Shown here piece after piece: positions 12,301-24,400 of a stretch of DNA of 64,000 bases (the stretch's first letter is position 1; each line of letters starts with the position of its first letter). The notes below the pieces were generated by a model. The model ran no database searches and was not told where the DNA came from. It saw nothing but the letters and a program-made list of their open reading frames with translations. The translations under genes and the position numbers were made by a program. The DNA is from Limanda limanda (taxonomy: Eukaryota; Chordata; Actinopteri; Pleuronectiformes; Pleuronectidae), in assembly GCF_963576545.1 (NCBI RefSeq), contig NC_083639.1, positions 23,592,118 through 23,656,117 on the forward strand. Reading direction: 5' to 3'.

Positions 12301-13429
12301 TAGCATGGTTAATGCAAACTAATGAAGTTTACACTCACGGTCAATGTTGTGTGAAGTCCCACGTGGTAGTTGTGATACTAACCGAAGTTGTTTTTGGACA
12401 CAATTGTCATTCTTGATTGTGGCTTTCTCTGTTCCTTAAAAGCCAAATGACCTTGCACCTTAGAGAATTCGTATCATAAGGAGCGATTTATCAGTTAGTA
12501 AAGAACAACACTTGTCTGCAGAGGAAACGGGTCTGTTTCGATACTTATGTATAATTTGCCACATTTTGTTAAACAATTAATCAGTCCAATTCATCATTGT
12601 TGTGTGGCAGTGTATGTAACCACTGGAGGCGTGTTGTCCCCCCACCTATTTGCCCTTCAAATAACTAAAATACTGCACCACTGACTTCCAACAAAGTTTT
12701 CATTGGTTAAAAGCACTGGCGCTTTCTGCTGCTCAATGATAGCAATAAAGCAACAATGAGAAGTCAGAATGTCATAGGCAAAGACTATTCTGTACATCTA
12801 CTGTTCTCATGCTGAAAGTGTTTTAGCCAGGAGGCGGTTAAGGTCAAATAGAGGATGCAAGTTGGAATTTGAATACATTTATGGCCTTTAAGCACTTAGG
12901 ACGGGCATACATCTGCCATCTCACTTAATTGTAGATGCTGTCATTCTGCTTGGTATCTCCCTTTCTTCCCGGTCAGCAAATGGTGGCCGACATGCTGTCA
13001 GCGAACAAACAAGAAAAAGCAGTGGTTTAGATGTTGTGCTCCGTCTAGAGAAACAGGTATTTTTCCCCCTGGGAATTGTGTGACAGACTGATGTGACAGA
13101 AAGTTTCCACAGAGAGGGTTCATTACTTCACAGTACGCTGGAGAACCCAGATCGGAGTGTGGCTTCCATGCCACAAATCACAGGAGGGCGAGTGTGTATT
13201 TCACCAAGCGTGCTACCTACACACCACAGAGACTACTTATTTTTATGCTTTTAAAGCTTTAATTTACTTTTTTCCCCAACCCCCTTTGATGTCAAGCTTC
13301 CTGCTGTCACAAACTTGGCTGCCTGTATAGTTAACTTTGGATTCTTGCATGAATGAAAGTCATGTCCATAAGAAATGGCTTTGTCAGGCAAACACACACA
13401 AACATTTTTTTTTTTTAAATGACAGTGAA
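12301..13429. other. Gene-free stretch
   Basis: Just upstream of the hAT relic (to about 12360) frameshifted traces of the same transposase may continue. Beyond that no gene or repeat was recognised. Confidence 0.45.
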
Positions 13430-13480
13430 GATAGATAGATTATTTTATTCATCCCCGAAGGCAAATTAAGTGAAACATCA
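13430..13480 (-). repeat. LINE-like 3' tail, minus strand
   Basis: GATAGATAGATTA followed by 'tttattcatccccgaaggc' is the reverse complement of a common fish retrotransposon end in which a 'gggatgaataaa'-type signal runs into a TATC simple repeat. The body would lie towards higher coordinates, but I could not follow it. Confidence 0.45.
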
Positions 13481-16400
13481 GTTTTAAAGCGTCATCAAAA
13501 TAAATAGTATGTTTGGTCTTTGGGTCTTTGAGTAGTAGGTGAGTAGTAGATTGATGAGTCAGCAATACAAAAAACAGCAGTGATCTGTTTTTGGCAGACA
13601 GAGACAATTGACCAGATCTGATGTCGTTCTAAAGGTCATGGTGACATAATGTATTTGGTTGTTAATTTGGAGGATTGTTGGTCAGAATACAAAGGAACAA
13701 GTGAAAGGAGACAAGACTGTGTGTTGCAATTGAGGATTGATTGTAGACTAGAGCAGCTGAGATCTTAAAACAGGGTTTTGGACCAATTAAATAAGGGCTA
13801 CGTTTTTTTCCCCCTGCAGAGTTTAGGACCGAAAGACTTGATGCGACAGTTTCACAGGAGAGCTTTGAACCATTTGCATCAGGGCTTAGTGGTAGTTTGT
13901 AAAAGTTAGCCTCAGGCAAAGAGTGTTGCCACAGTTTGGGATAGGTTGGACATGTTTTTCCAAACTCTGGATCACTCGATGTAAAAGCCTTTCTGCAGAG
14001 CTCAGGATTATTAGAAACTATAGTAAGCAATCGCCTTGTTTCAAACTTTACAACCACTGGCCTTAGTGCAGAGTATGGGGCCAGTTAGATTCAGGCTTAG
14101 AGCATTGCCTCAGGGTTTGGGAGCAGTTGCTGCAGAGTAGAGTACAGGACTAGGGCGGGAGCTAACTGGCTGAGACTGGTGAACATTAAACAACTTGTTA
14201 TGTTAAGGTTAAAAGTCAGGCGTATTCTTGGACTGTTTTGTAAATGACAAATATCAAGTAAAAGTGTATTTTGTGCCTGATGAGGATAAACTCACTAAAG
14301 GACAGGGCAGCTCTAATTTTCTGGCTTGGCTTGCTGGGAAATGACTATGGGGTAATCAAATAATGTTGGAGGAACCTTGATGCAACAGCTGAGTGAACTA
14401 TAGGGGATATGAGTATGCATCTAACAATAACTGCATCCAATGGGTATGACATGAATCAAATAAGGAACCGCCACTGTGTGGTGCTTCTTAACACAATCAA
14501 TATTGCTCCCTTGAATCCTCACATAGTGGAGCCTTCAACACTTGCAAACGCCTCACAGCACATCCACCCTCACACACAGCTTTTATGACAGCAGTTACAT
14601 TAATGCATAATATGCTTTAGAATACATCTATTCCTACAAAGGCCACATGTTTTTTCTAAATAAACTGAGGGAAAATATTGGAAACAATTAAGTCTACAAT
14701 GAAGTTGAGGCGGTAATAAAAGCCTTGTTGCCATTATATGAATGACTCAACTCTTAGGAGATAAAATAGCTCATTTTGAAGTAAACAAGCTGATCATTAA
14801 GAAGCTAATTTATATATAGACTGCTGTCATGTGCTTAAGGAGAGAGATGTTTGCCTTCAGTAAGGGCTACAGGGCCATCAGAGGCCAGAGGTGGAGAGGT
14901 TTAGTCCGCGGTAAATGATAGAGGACAACAATAAACCAGTAGATTCAGTTTATGGATGAAATATTAACACTCTTCAATGAAGTCCAGGAGAAACCAGACG
15001 GAATGTAGCCGGGCTGCATTCACATCAAAAAGCCCTGTTCAATGAATTAACATATTATTATTAACATCACAAATTGACTAGATGGTTTGTTATTAATCAT
15101 GTGGTCAGGGCAAAAATTGGTTTCTGTGATGGTCTTTTTAATGTGTAGATGCAATTTTCTCCTTTACATTTATCAACTGATAAAAAAAAATCAGTTTTCT
15201 GAAATTTCCTACCACCATGGATAGGTTGTCACTGTGGTTTTATAAAACAGTGTTGCTGTTGATAGAATGTCTGTTAGTCTTCCCATATACTCATGAACAA
15301 AGTGATAGTTGGGAGTGAATGGCGATTCTATGCTGGTACCTTGGGATTGCAAATAATATATTTTTTTCAAAGAAGGAGTAGTTTGATTTGAGGATAAACT
15401 TTTTGAGCAGTTCTGCTGGGAGTACATCTGTGCTGTTTATGTGGAATGTGGGTAGACAGACTTCCCACATCAAAACATAGCAATAAGGAGTTGTCAGGAC
15501 ATGAGAGGTTTTGGACCAATTTAAAAATGTCCTAACTGTCTGCCACATACTTTTTCAAATCTTTGTGTATCTTTGGCAACATGTATAAAACCGGAATGAT
15601 AGGATGTTCTATTTTCAAGGATTCTTTCTTACTCACAGTTGTCCCCTTGTTCCCCAGTGCATTGTTCATGAAGAGTGATTTTTTTTCTGTTCTGCAACTT
15701 AAATCTCAAAGGACGAGCTAAATAAGCAATAAGTTATCTGAATGTGAGGCAACATATCTTTCTCCCAGATAACTCACCAAATCTCTACAGTTTAACCAAT
15801 TTACAGCCCTTGTAGTCCAGGCAAAGTAGTGTTTTACGACAAACAAATTGTAAAATAATTTTTTTCATCATAGATCATTTCTATGAGGTGGGTACTTTCA
15901 TGGGTACTTTCATCGTGTTAAGTTTCATTTTGATAGGAGAAAAGGAAAAAAATAGCCCCATTGGGGTGTATTGTTGCCTGCATGGCCTTATTGGCAAACA
16001 TTGATGAGAATTAAACATATTTCCTCAACTAGGATTTCCTAGGACTTTTAGTATGTTGTTCTGGACACCTCATAGAAATGATCTATGCTGAAAAAAATTA
16101 TTTTACAATTAGTTTGATTTTTGGCTCCAAAATGAGTTACTTTGCCTGGACTATTGAGAGCTTTTCAGGCATGACCCGTGGTAAATATCTGTTGAGTGAA
16201 CTACAGAGTTGGCCTGCAGTTTGCCTCACACATTCACACCACAGTGGGAGGTTCTCCGCACAGACACGTTCACAACAGCAACAAATCCTTCGTGTTATTC
16301 AGGTGAGAGGTGCTGCAGGTAGAGACAGGAAGGGACTTAATAACTCTGTAGCGGAGATCACATCATTTTTGGTCGACACACAGACACCATCATCAGCTCT

Positions 16401-17639
16401 TATCACCACAAACTCTCTTGACATCTTCTTCGGTGTCCTCGATGACATCGATTTGAAATAATTAATAATTTTTTTTGTCTGTGGTGTCTTAGAACCCCTC
16501 GCCCCCCCAATCGCTTGCGGTTGATCCAGCTGGGATCCTCTGGTGTGTTCAAACATCACCTTCTCCTGGAATTTAACAGACGTTATACTAGGAGGCCAGA
16601 CAGATAGAGTCTGCAGAAACTGTAGAGGGTCTCACTCGGAGATTTGCTTTCACACATGCACATCCTCTGAAGAAGATACAGAGGAACTGTGGAGTTCGGT
16701 TGGCGACTGAAAGCAGCGTAGGATTTCTTTTATTTTAGTTTTATATTCTATAATGCAGTTCTTGCTTGATGTCCATTGTATCAAAATGTTCACTCTGAAC
16801 ACGTTGTCAATTTCGATTTTTGTATCTCCCCAAGGAGACCAAATGGTGGTGGAATTGTTCTCATTGTGTTCTGCTGTTGTATTCAAGGTCAAGTGTTCAT
16901 TTAACCTTCACTTTTAAGAGTATGTTCCTAAGGGTATGTGGTGTTGCTCCTGTTCCTGTTCTCTCTGCTGTGTGTTGTGGTATTAATCCCACTATGTCAC
17001 CCCTGTCCTTGTCTTGAAGTGTGTTTCTGTTTGTGTGTATGTATCATCAAGAGCATAATAACCTAATTGTGGGGCTTTTATTCATTTTTCATTACGACAC
17101 AGTGATAAACTGTGGAGGCAGACGGAATGAGTGTTTATAAATGCTACAAACAAGATAGCATGTTTGGAGGCGGCTGCCTTTTAAGTATGCATTTTCAGTT
17201 TAATGAGGTAATTTACATAATGTCTGAATTATTAAATTTGCCTACCTTGAGGAAAACCTCTGAAGCAGAAAAAAAGTAGCGCATCATGGTGGGAGAGACA
17301 TTTATCACAGAGGTTTAAATGAGCACTGAGTGAGTGAGGCAGTGGCCGCTGGACTGTGTGTGTGTTGATAATGTTTGTGTAAATCAGCCGACTATAAACT
17401 AGGAGGGTGGTATAGAATATTAAAGAGGCCTTACACACTAGAGAGGGATTATTTTAGTTTCTGTCAATCCAAACATGTTAACATGAGCAGAAAAAAACTG
17501 TACTCTCCGTCTTCTTCCGTGCCGTCACCTCACCACAATAACTGCAGCTGCATAACGCTGTGGCGATAACCACTTACCTTTGTTGGGGAAGGCCCAGTGA
17601 TCTGACTTAGAACAAAGAGTCGTAAAACCTTAGACTTGC
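13481..17639. other. Gene-free stretch
   Basis: No convincing exon or repeat is seen. Candidate frames at 13662-14057 (minus), 15209-15548 (minus) and 16078-16461 (plus) have no recognisable motif. The plus-strand frame contains possible splice sites near 16170 and 16302 but nothing supports them. Confidence 0.45.
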
Positions 17640-18112
17640 CTAGGGAGACCCCTCACATGAAAAAATCCAGCATGGAGCCCTTATCTCCATGTGGCAGCAG
17701 ATCACTTCCTGGGTCCCCCACTGTAAACCGCCCCTTGGGGCCAAATTCTGATAGTTAATTGGCCGGGGGCCACACTAACCCCTGACCCCTCCTCCCAGGG
17801 GGGAGTCACCTGGAACATGACTTAAAAAGGCTGTGCTCCCAGAAACCTCTCTCTTTTTCACTCCAGCACTGACGTTCCAGTTAGGCCTCCTCCGGTCTGA
17901 CCCAAGGTTCCAGTCTTTTCCTCCGATGCTGACGTCGCCACTAGACCCCCCCCCCCGGGGGTCTTCCTAGTCGACCCAGTAAGCTAATGGAGGCGATAAG
18001 ACGTTTGTTTTATTCATTTCAATTCATTTCATTCATTTATTCTTTTATCTTAGTTGACGTTTTATTTTGAAAGGACATTTTCCTGTTTTAACCTGAAAAG
18101 ACCAGACAGGAA

Positions 18113-18122
18113 TCTCGCGAGA
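18113..18122. promoter_or_regulatory. TCTCGCGAGA palindrome
   Basis: This exact 10-base palindrome is a known core promoter element of TATA-less, CpG-rich vertebrate promoters, linked to ZBTB33. It lies 55 bases upstream of the short ATG unit at 18177. Its function here is inferred. Confidence 0.5.
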
Positions 18123-18740
18123 CGAGACGAGTGAGACACGGGTTTTACTTTTATTCTTTTCCCAACACGATCTACAATGGCTACAAGCAGCCGCACGTTC
18201 CTGTGAGTGAGCACGAGCTCCGCTGCTGCAGAAGAAGACGAAACCTCATCTCGCCACGGAGCACGACGGATCGGCTCCGGCCCAACTGCGGTGCTCACGA
18301 GAGCCCGCCTGAGAGACTTCAAGCGATTCACTGAACCTCCGGGAGATTCACGCCAACGCGCATGCACCCCACGAAACCATGGTTACAGTAAGAGAGGCTT
18401 ATGTTGTCTGGGCAGATGTTAGTTTTAATACGTAGCGTATTGATTTAATACTTGAGTGTATTTTGTTGATGGAACCTCCGTGTTCCATTGTTTTAGCCGG
18501 CCACTACTCCGAGCCAGCCACTTCCGGTTTCCGGTTTGATGGCAATGTTTTGTGTTGCAGTGAATAGGGCCGCGAGAAGCGCCTCCGCCCGCACTGTTAA
18601 CGTCTGTGTGAGTCTGCAATGATTTCACCGATCAGAACCTCGGCCCACAACGTTCGCTTGAGGGCTGAGGGGTGAATCACTGTTAATCTATCTCTGGCGT
18701 GTTTTTAAGAGCTTCTTTGAACTCTCCTTACATGTTTTCC

Positions 18741-18760
18741 CTCTCTCTCTCTCTCTCTCT
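18741..18760. repeat. (CT)n microsatellite
   Basis: Ten CT dinucleotides in a row, inside the GC-rich block. Confidence 0.95.
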
Positions 18761-19256
18761 TCTCCTAAACCTAGTATACACCCGTTTCCGATCTGTATTT
18801 ATAATACAGTTCATGTCACATAGTTAAATCTATATTCAGAGAGGCTGAACACATCTGGAAACCATTCGGCCCCCAAAGCCAAGCAGAGATAAGAATTCTC
18901 TTTGTCTGAAATTTCCTTTGTGTAATTCATCTGGCGACCACCATTGTGAGTTCCGACCACATGGTCATTAACATATTCTCCATTTTGGATAACGTTAAGT
19001 TAAACCACCATCTTGAATCTATTATTGCCACGCCTTCTCTCCCTCTCTCCTCCTATTCTGGCTCTAAATTCATAACGGCTCCGCCATCTTGTTTTGTAGT
19101 CAATCCGCCATTTTGAGAGTTTTTAGGCCTTGATTCCACGAATCATGATCGGCCTCCATCTCAGATGTGACGTCACTACGTGACTGCGTCATCGCCACGC
19201 CCCCTTTCTTTTCTCTCTCTCTCTCGCTCTCTCACACACACACACACACCCACACA

Positions 19257-19614
19257 GACACTTTGATAGGCACAGACAGATGCACACACACACAGATACA
19301 CATAGATGAATACATGTGTTTTTCTAAATTGTGATAAATGCTGCTGCTGTTGTGATCTTTGAAATATGGGAGTTTGTTAAGATGAGGAATCATTAAATAA
19401 CACTAACTTTATTTCACACACACACACATAGACACATACACACAGAGAGACACTTTGACACAGACACACACACACATAGAGACAGACATACATAGGTAGA
19501 CCGCAGGTTACATGTATTTTCTGAATTGTGATAAGTGCTGCTGCTGTGTTTATCTTTGAAATATTGGAGCTTGTTAAAATGATAAATCATTGAATAACAT
19601 TATAACTTTATTTC
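19257..19614. repeat. Two-copy tandem repeat, ~192-199 bp period
   Basis: Unit 1 (19257-19414) and unit 2 (19449-19613) each begin GACACTTTGA, pass through CA-rich DNA and an 'acatgtgttt/acatgtattt' stretch. They then share 'aattgtgataaatgctgctg' / 'aattgtgataagtgctgctg', 'atctttgaaatat', 'ggagcttgttaa'-like and 'aactttattt' words. The offset is 192 bases at the start and 199 at the end, so small indels have accumulated. A CA microsatellite precedes each unit. An AATAAA signal (19622) lies just after unit 2. Confidence 0.85.
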
Positions 19615-19839
19615 CCCTTTTAATAAATTCTTTTGTAATTAAAGTATCTGTAGTCTGTGATTATTTGTGCATATGTGTGTGAATACAGCTGGATTATGAT
19701 TGCCTGTGCTCGAACTTAGAAGCCTTCACTGTTTATTAAGTAATCGTTAATATTAAAATATTGACATTATTAATTTGACATTTATCATTATGAGACTGAT
19801 ATTTATAGCTTGATTCCGTTGGTCCCTGTAACCAGGGTG

Positions 19840-20110
19840 GTGCCCCCCTTTCTCAATTATTAATATAGATAGTATTATTCTTAAATTGATAATTTTATTG
19901 TTTTTGACTAATTATTTTCATTATTCTTGGTTGATAACCTTATCATTGTTAATTGATAGCTTGTACCTTCTAATTGATAATTCCTATTTTCTCATTAGTG
20001 GTTTTATTGTTATTTGATTACTGATCATCTTCAATTAATAATTTAATTATTTTTGATAAATAATTTTATTTTAATAATCATATTTCATGATTATTAATAA
20101 TTAGCCAACG
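19840..20110. repeat. AT-rich tract with repeated TTGATAATT words
   Basis: This tract is made almost entirely of A and T and repeats words such as 'aattgataattttatt'. It begins just after 'ggtccctgtaaccagggtgg', a CCCTG/CAGGG inverted pair at about 19820-19842. It may be the internal leader of a degraded retroelement continuous with the GC-rich block upstream, but no reading frame supports this. Confidence 0.4.
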
Positions 20111-21421
20111 TCAAGTCTACTCCTATTGCACAACACCTTTAAAACGTACTAAATATAGATGCAGTCACAACCACCGCAATTATTTTCAGGCTTTGCATGT
20201 GCTAAATTAAAGTGTTTGCATTCTCTCCTTCCGATAATTTGCAAACCCGGGTAGAAACACCCGATAATGCATATTCATTGAGGCTAATGTAATACATTTA
20301 GAGCGCGTGTTATTCTGCACGCAATCCTCAGTGTGCACTGTTAGAAGATCTAGCTTTTGCAGGTGAAATCAAGTGTGCAGACGTTCTTTCACTTACAAAC
20401 CTTTAGTTGATCAGGCCCATAATACAAAAATTGTGCAATATAAGAGTTTTTTTAAATTGCGATGAATGTTTATATAGAAGCACAAGTCCATATACATGTG
20501 ATGTAATGTGATTATTAGTATTATTATTATTAGTAGTTTCACTCAGTTAGTGTGTTATCTTCATTAACTCAAGAAATGTGTAGAAATAAAAAGACAATCA
20601 GCAGAATCATCAGCAGGATGGTGTGACAGCCTAAAAACTGAGTCTTCTCTGTCTCAGAGGGGAAGATTGGGGAAGATGCATTTTCTTCCTTCGGTGCTTG
20701 TTTGCCCCGAAGCAAGGCAGTAAAACCCTTGAGTGGGTTTTCCAAGACACTAGCAGTGCAGAGTGTTTGCTGTATATCTGTGAGGCACACCTGTGGTGAG
20801 ACAGAGCCCTGCCTCCCCCTGCCAGCTCCGGCAGAACAGCTGCTGTAAATAACAGCATGTTTTCAGTTGATAAAAAAACTAGCTTTTGGCTGCCCCCCCC
20901 CCCCAAAAAAATAGATATTCATTCCATGTGATATTACATAAATGTTGAAGGGTTTCACTTCAAAATGCTATAAATCCATTGTAGAACAACTGTCTCACCA
21001 AATCTGCCGACATATTAGAACGTAACCACATTTAAGCTCAGCAAGACCTCAGATCTCCCCCTGCGGATCTTAAATGAGTTGATGCTACAACCTGCTCCTG
21101 CTGCTCCCGCCAGAATGACCTCTGTCTAGCATTACTTCCGACTCGCATTACTTCCTCTTTACTTTTGACACTTAGTTTTCTATCACAGCTCATGCATAGA
21201 CTTAACAAAGTACGATGTCAATCTTTGTAGCAAGACGTCAGATTTCACCCATTAGATCTCAGGATTTTGAGTTACAGAGAGTTTATGCTCCTCTTACTCT
21301 TTGTTTTTTAATTGTTTCCTATATGGTTTGCCTTCAACTTAAAGCACCATGTTTATTACCAGTAGTTATCAGTTTTATTGTAACTATTATTTCTGTTACC
21401 AATAATTCACTTTGGGCAAAA

Positions 21422-21425
<4 letters not shown>
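20111..21425. other. Gene-free stretch, possible repeat at its start
   Basis: About 20130-20420 has the look of an interspersed repeat ('atgcatattcattgaggcta' and a final 'ttgatcaggccc'), but I cannot name a family or ends. The rest has no recognisable feature. A C11 homopolymer run lies near 20894. Confidence 0.35.

Positions 21426-21465
<40 letters not shown>
21426..21465. repeat. (TAA)n microsatellite
   Basis: Thirteen TAA units; it creates the poly-Asn and poly-Leu frames on the two strands. Confidence 0.97.
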
Positions 21466-21466
<1 letters not shown>

Positions 21467-24400
21467 TTCATTTGAGGCTGCACAAGTGAATAGCCAAAAC
21501 AGATAAGATAACAGATGCAAAGCAATGCCCAGTGTTACGTGACGGTGTAGCTGGTTCTAGCCTGGTACAATCGAAAAGGTTGGTTGACTTTGTCGCAAAA
21601 TGCACACATGAAAATGCCTTTGCATATGATATAATTGCAGAAAATACACTTTACACAGAAAATATACTTTGCAGTTCGGCAATCATAGGGCTTAGACAAG
21701 CGCAAACTCACCCTTCCCTACGTGCTCGCAGGCAAGTTCTTAAACATGCGACAGACACTTGCTAATTCCAACATATCTTTGATGATTCTGACACCTACAA
21801 GACGTTACCACCATTCTGTACAGCACATGTAATAATGTTTTACTTACCAGCCTTTTGTGTCTTGACAATGCAAGTACACACGTTGGCCTAATGATTCCAG
21901 ATACTGATGTTAGGCAACCTATGTTGATATACTATTTATGACAGGAGCATAGGAGGAAGTCAAGTGGCTTCCTATGTTACCATGGTGATGAAGGTTTGGT
22001 ACGCCTGATTCTACGGGTCATATCGAATGGTAGGTAAAAGCATCATATTGTTTAGGTATATTTTTGCTCTGCACTTGAGCAGTATTATTTTACAGCTACC
22101 CTCACATGCTTTGTGTCCTTGACACTGAGTCGGAGACGCTCTTTTATTGGCGTCGCCTGATTACACACTCTGCAGATGGCAAGGTCATAATTCACTGTTA
22201 GTTCCTTTGGGGCATCCTTCAGTCAGGCTCAGGGTGAACACCTCCCCAGGCCGTATGTCCTGTCAGTAACTAGTCAATCATGCGGTGATTGAAGATTTAG
22301 CACATTCAAGCTGCATCTTTCCCCTCCATTAGCTGCACTGATAGATACGGGTATCTTAGGGAGTATACATAGTCTTTGCTTAAGATGCACGATAAAACTG
22401 CATAAATCTGTAGTACGCAGGCAGATTTCCCTAAACTATATAACCAAATGACTCTAGATGAATCTGTTACTGCAGAAAAAGAAAAAGTCTGCCATATCAA
22501 ATTAAGGGACTTCGATGGAATTTAGCTTGACAGGCAGACAAATACGCCTTGGCATGAGCAGCTGTGGATCCCATTAATGGAATGGGGAAAAGAAAAAGGT
22601 CAGCGAGATTCAAGCAGAGCACCCTAATTAGCTATAAGAGATTTTTCTTTCCCACAATGCATTGCTTCCACAGGCCTATATCACCTGAAAGCAAAGTCAA
22701 TTTCTTTGGAAAATCACATGAGAGTCTCCTCCCTCTTGTTTCGACGGGTTCAGGCTTCACTGTTGTTGCTTAGTTTCTTTTTCAATTCTGTTGGGAAATT
22801 AATCACAATGAGCAGCTCAATAGGTTCATCTCCACAGCAGGAAGAGGATGACTTCAGGCTCATTTCATAATTCAGATACAATAGAAATCACAAATGTGAG
22901 CTGAATTTTTGAAGGAATTTAATGCTTAGTTACACCAGCAGATAGAGTGTTATTTTAGATTTGAGTATAAACAATATTCTGACAACTATTGCCTTAAACG
23001 TAACATGAACAATTTCTGCATTGCCCCCTCTATTTTAAAGGTTTGATGATGTTGAGAAAACTAAAGCTACTTGGTTAAGCTTAAAGAGAGATTGTGGTCA
23101 AGGTTTAATGAACTCAAAGTCAAATATAATATGAACAATGTAATTCAGGATCAAATTATGATGTTGCAGCTGTGTGTTCCATGATCACTGACACAATGCC
23201 CACTGAGCCCCGAACATAGACTACTGTGTAACCCTCAGTATAAAGGGCTTTTGTAAGTGATTATATCTGTAAATGCAGGAATCTAGACTTATCTGACCAG
23301 TGCAGTGTTGGTGAGTCTATGTCACTGCAGCCTTAGATTTCTGTTTTCGACTGACAGGGGTAAAACCTGACGTAGTCCCTGCTATTGTAGGCCTTTCGCC
23401 AGGTCGGAGAAGTTCATTCTGATGATTTTCTCTATTTACTACATTTTAAAACGTTGTTGACCACACAGCGTTTTTTTTCCGCTTAAAATGTATTAATTCT
23501 TTTTTGGTGTTCCTTAAAACCTCAAGAAGCAGTTAGGAGTGAAAATCCCAGAAGATCAGGAGTTCCAAAATTACTCAAACCAGCTCATATGGCAGCATCA
23601 ATCATGACACAGTCAAAATCACTGAGATCACATTGTTTCCATCATGTTGGATGTCTTGTTTGCAGGTGCAGAATTCTGCCACTTGACTTCTTAGTGGTAC
23701 CAGAAAGAGACACTCACCTGTTTTTGCATTTATACACTGACTACTGGTCTGGTATTGTCCCTTTAGTCCTTCCTACCCCCAGATCATTCAGTCTAACCAC
23801 TATCCCATTGGCGATGTTATTTAGCCTTTTTTTAAACTTTGCTTTATGAATGTATATTCCTTAATGTGTTTTATTCTACACCGCTTTGGTTGTTTTTAAA
23901 TGTGCGTTATAAATTAACTTAACCTGATGTGAAGATTACCTCAGGCTCCTGGCCTATTTCTGCAGGATTCTATACATTGGAGTGCTGCCACAATACAACA
24001 TATATCAAATGGTATTTTGTATAGCTGCATATGGCACCTATGGCAATGAGTAGATAAGAAAGAAACTATTACATGGTCTGGTTAAGGCAACTGATTGTAA
24101 TGACCTGGGCCATCAGCTATGCCATGATATTGCTCGGGAAAAGAGCCAAATTATTACAATCCTCCTGAGGGCGACATGAATGTGTAGAGGTATTCAAAAT
24201 CAAAATTCACCTGATGCTGGCCAAGGGAAGCCATGCACTATAGATCCAATATGAATTGCCAGGGGAATGGACTCAGTAGTTAACATATATGTCAAATTGT
24301 CAAGTGGAGAGTGAATTTTTCTCTGCAGAGCTTAACATTGGTTATGGTTTATTAAAGAAACAACAAATGTTGCCTGTTACCTCATTATCACAGTTTTGGT

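Larger units (their letters stand above)
17640..19250 (+). promoter_or_regulatory. GC/CpG-rich promoter-like block, possibly LTR-derived
   Basis: This is the most GC- and CpG-rich part of the window, inside AT-rich DNA. It contains a TCTCGCGAGA palindrome (18113-18122), the Kaiso/ZBTB33-type core promoter element, and a short ATG-started exon-like unit (18177-18202, nine codons) ending at a GTGAGT donor. It also has a run of YY1-type motifs (CCACCATCTTG 19005, CCGCCATCTTG 19081, CCGCCATTTTG 19105), a full CRE (TGACGTCA 19168-19175) and a CACGCCCCCT GC box near 19195. No gene follows. Layout and GC content could fit a large retroviral or retrotransposon LTR, or a promoter of a lost gene. I favour an LTR-like origin only weakly. 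Confidence 0.45.

Noticed and set aside
16170..16302. Possible exon inside the 127-codon frame at 16078-16461
   Set aside because: AG and GT sites exist but the acceptor tract is weak and the peptide has no recognisable feature.
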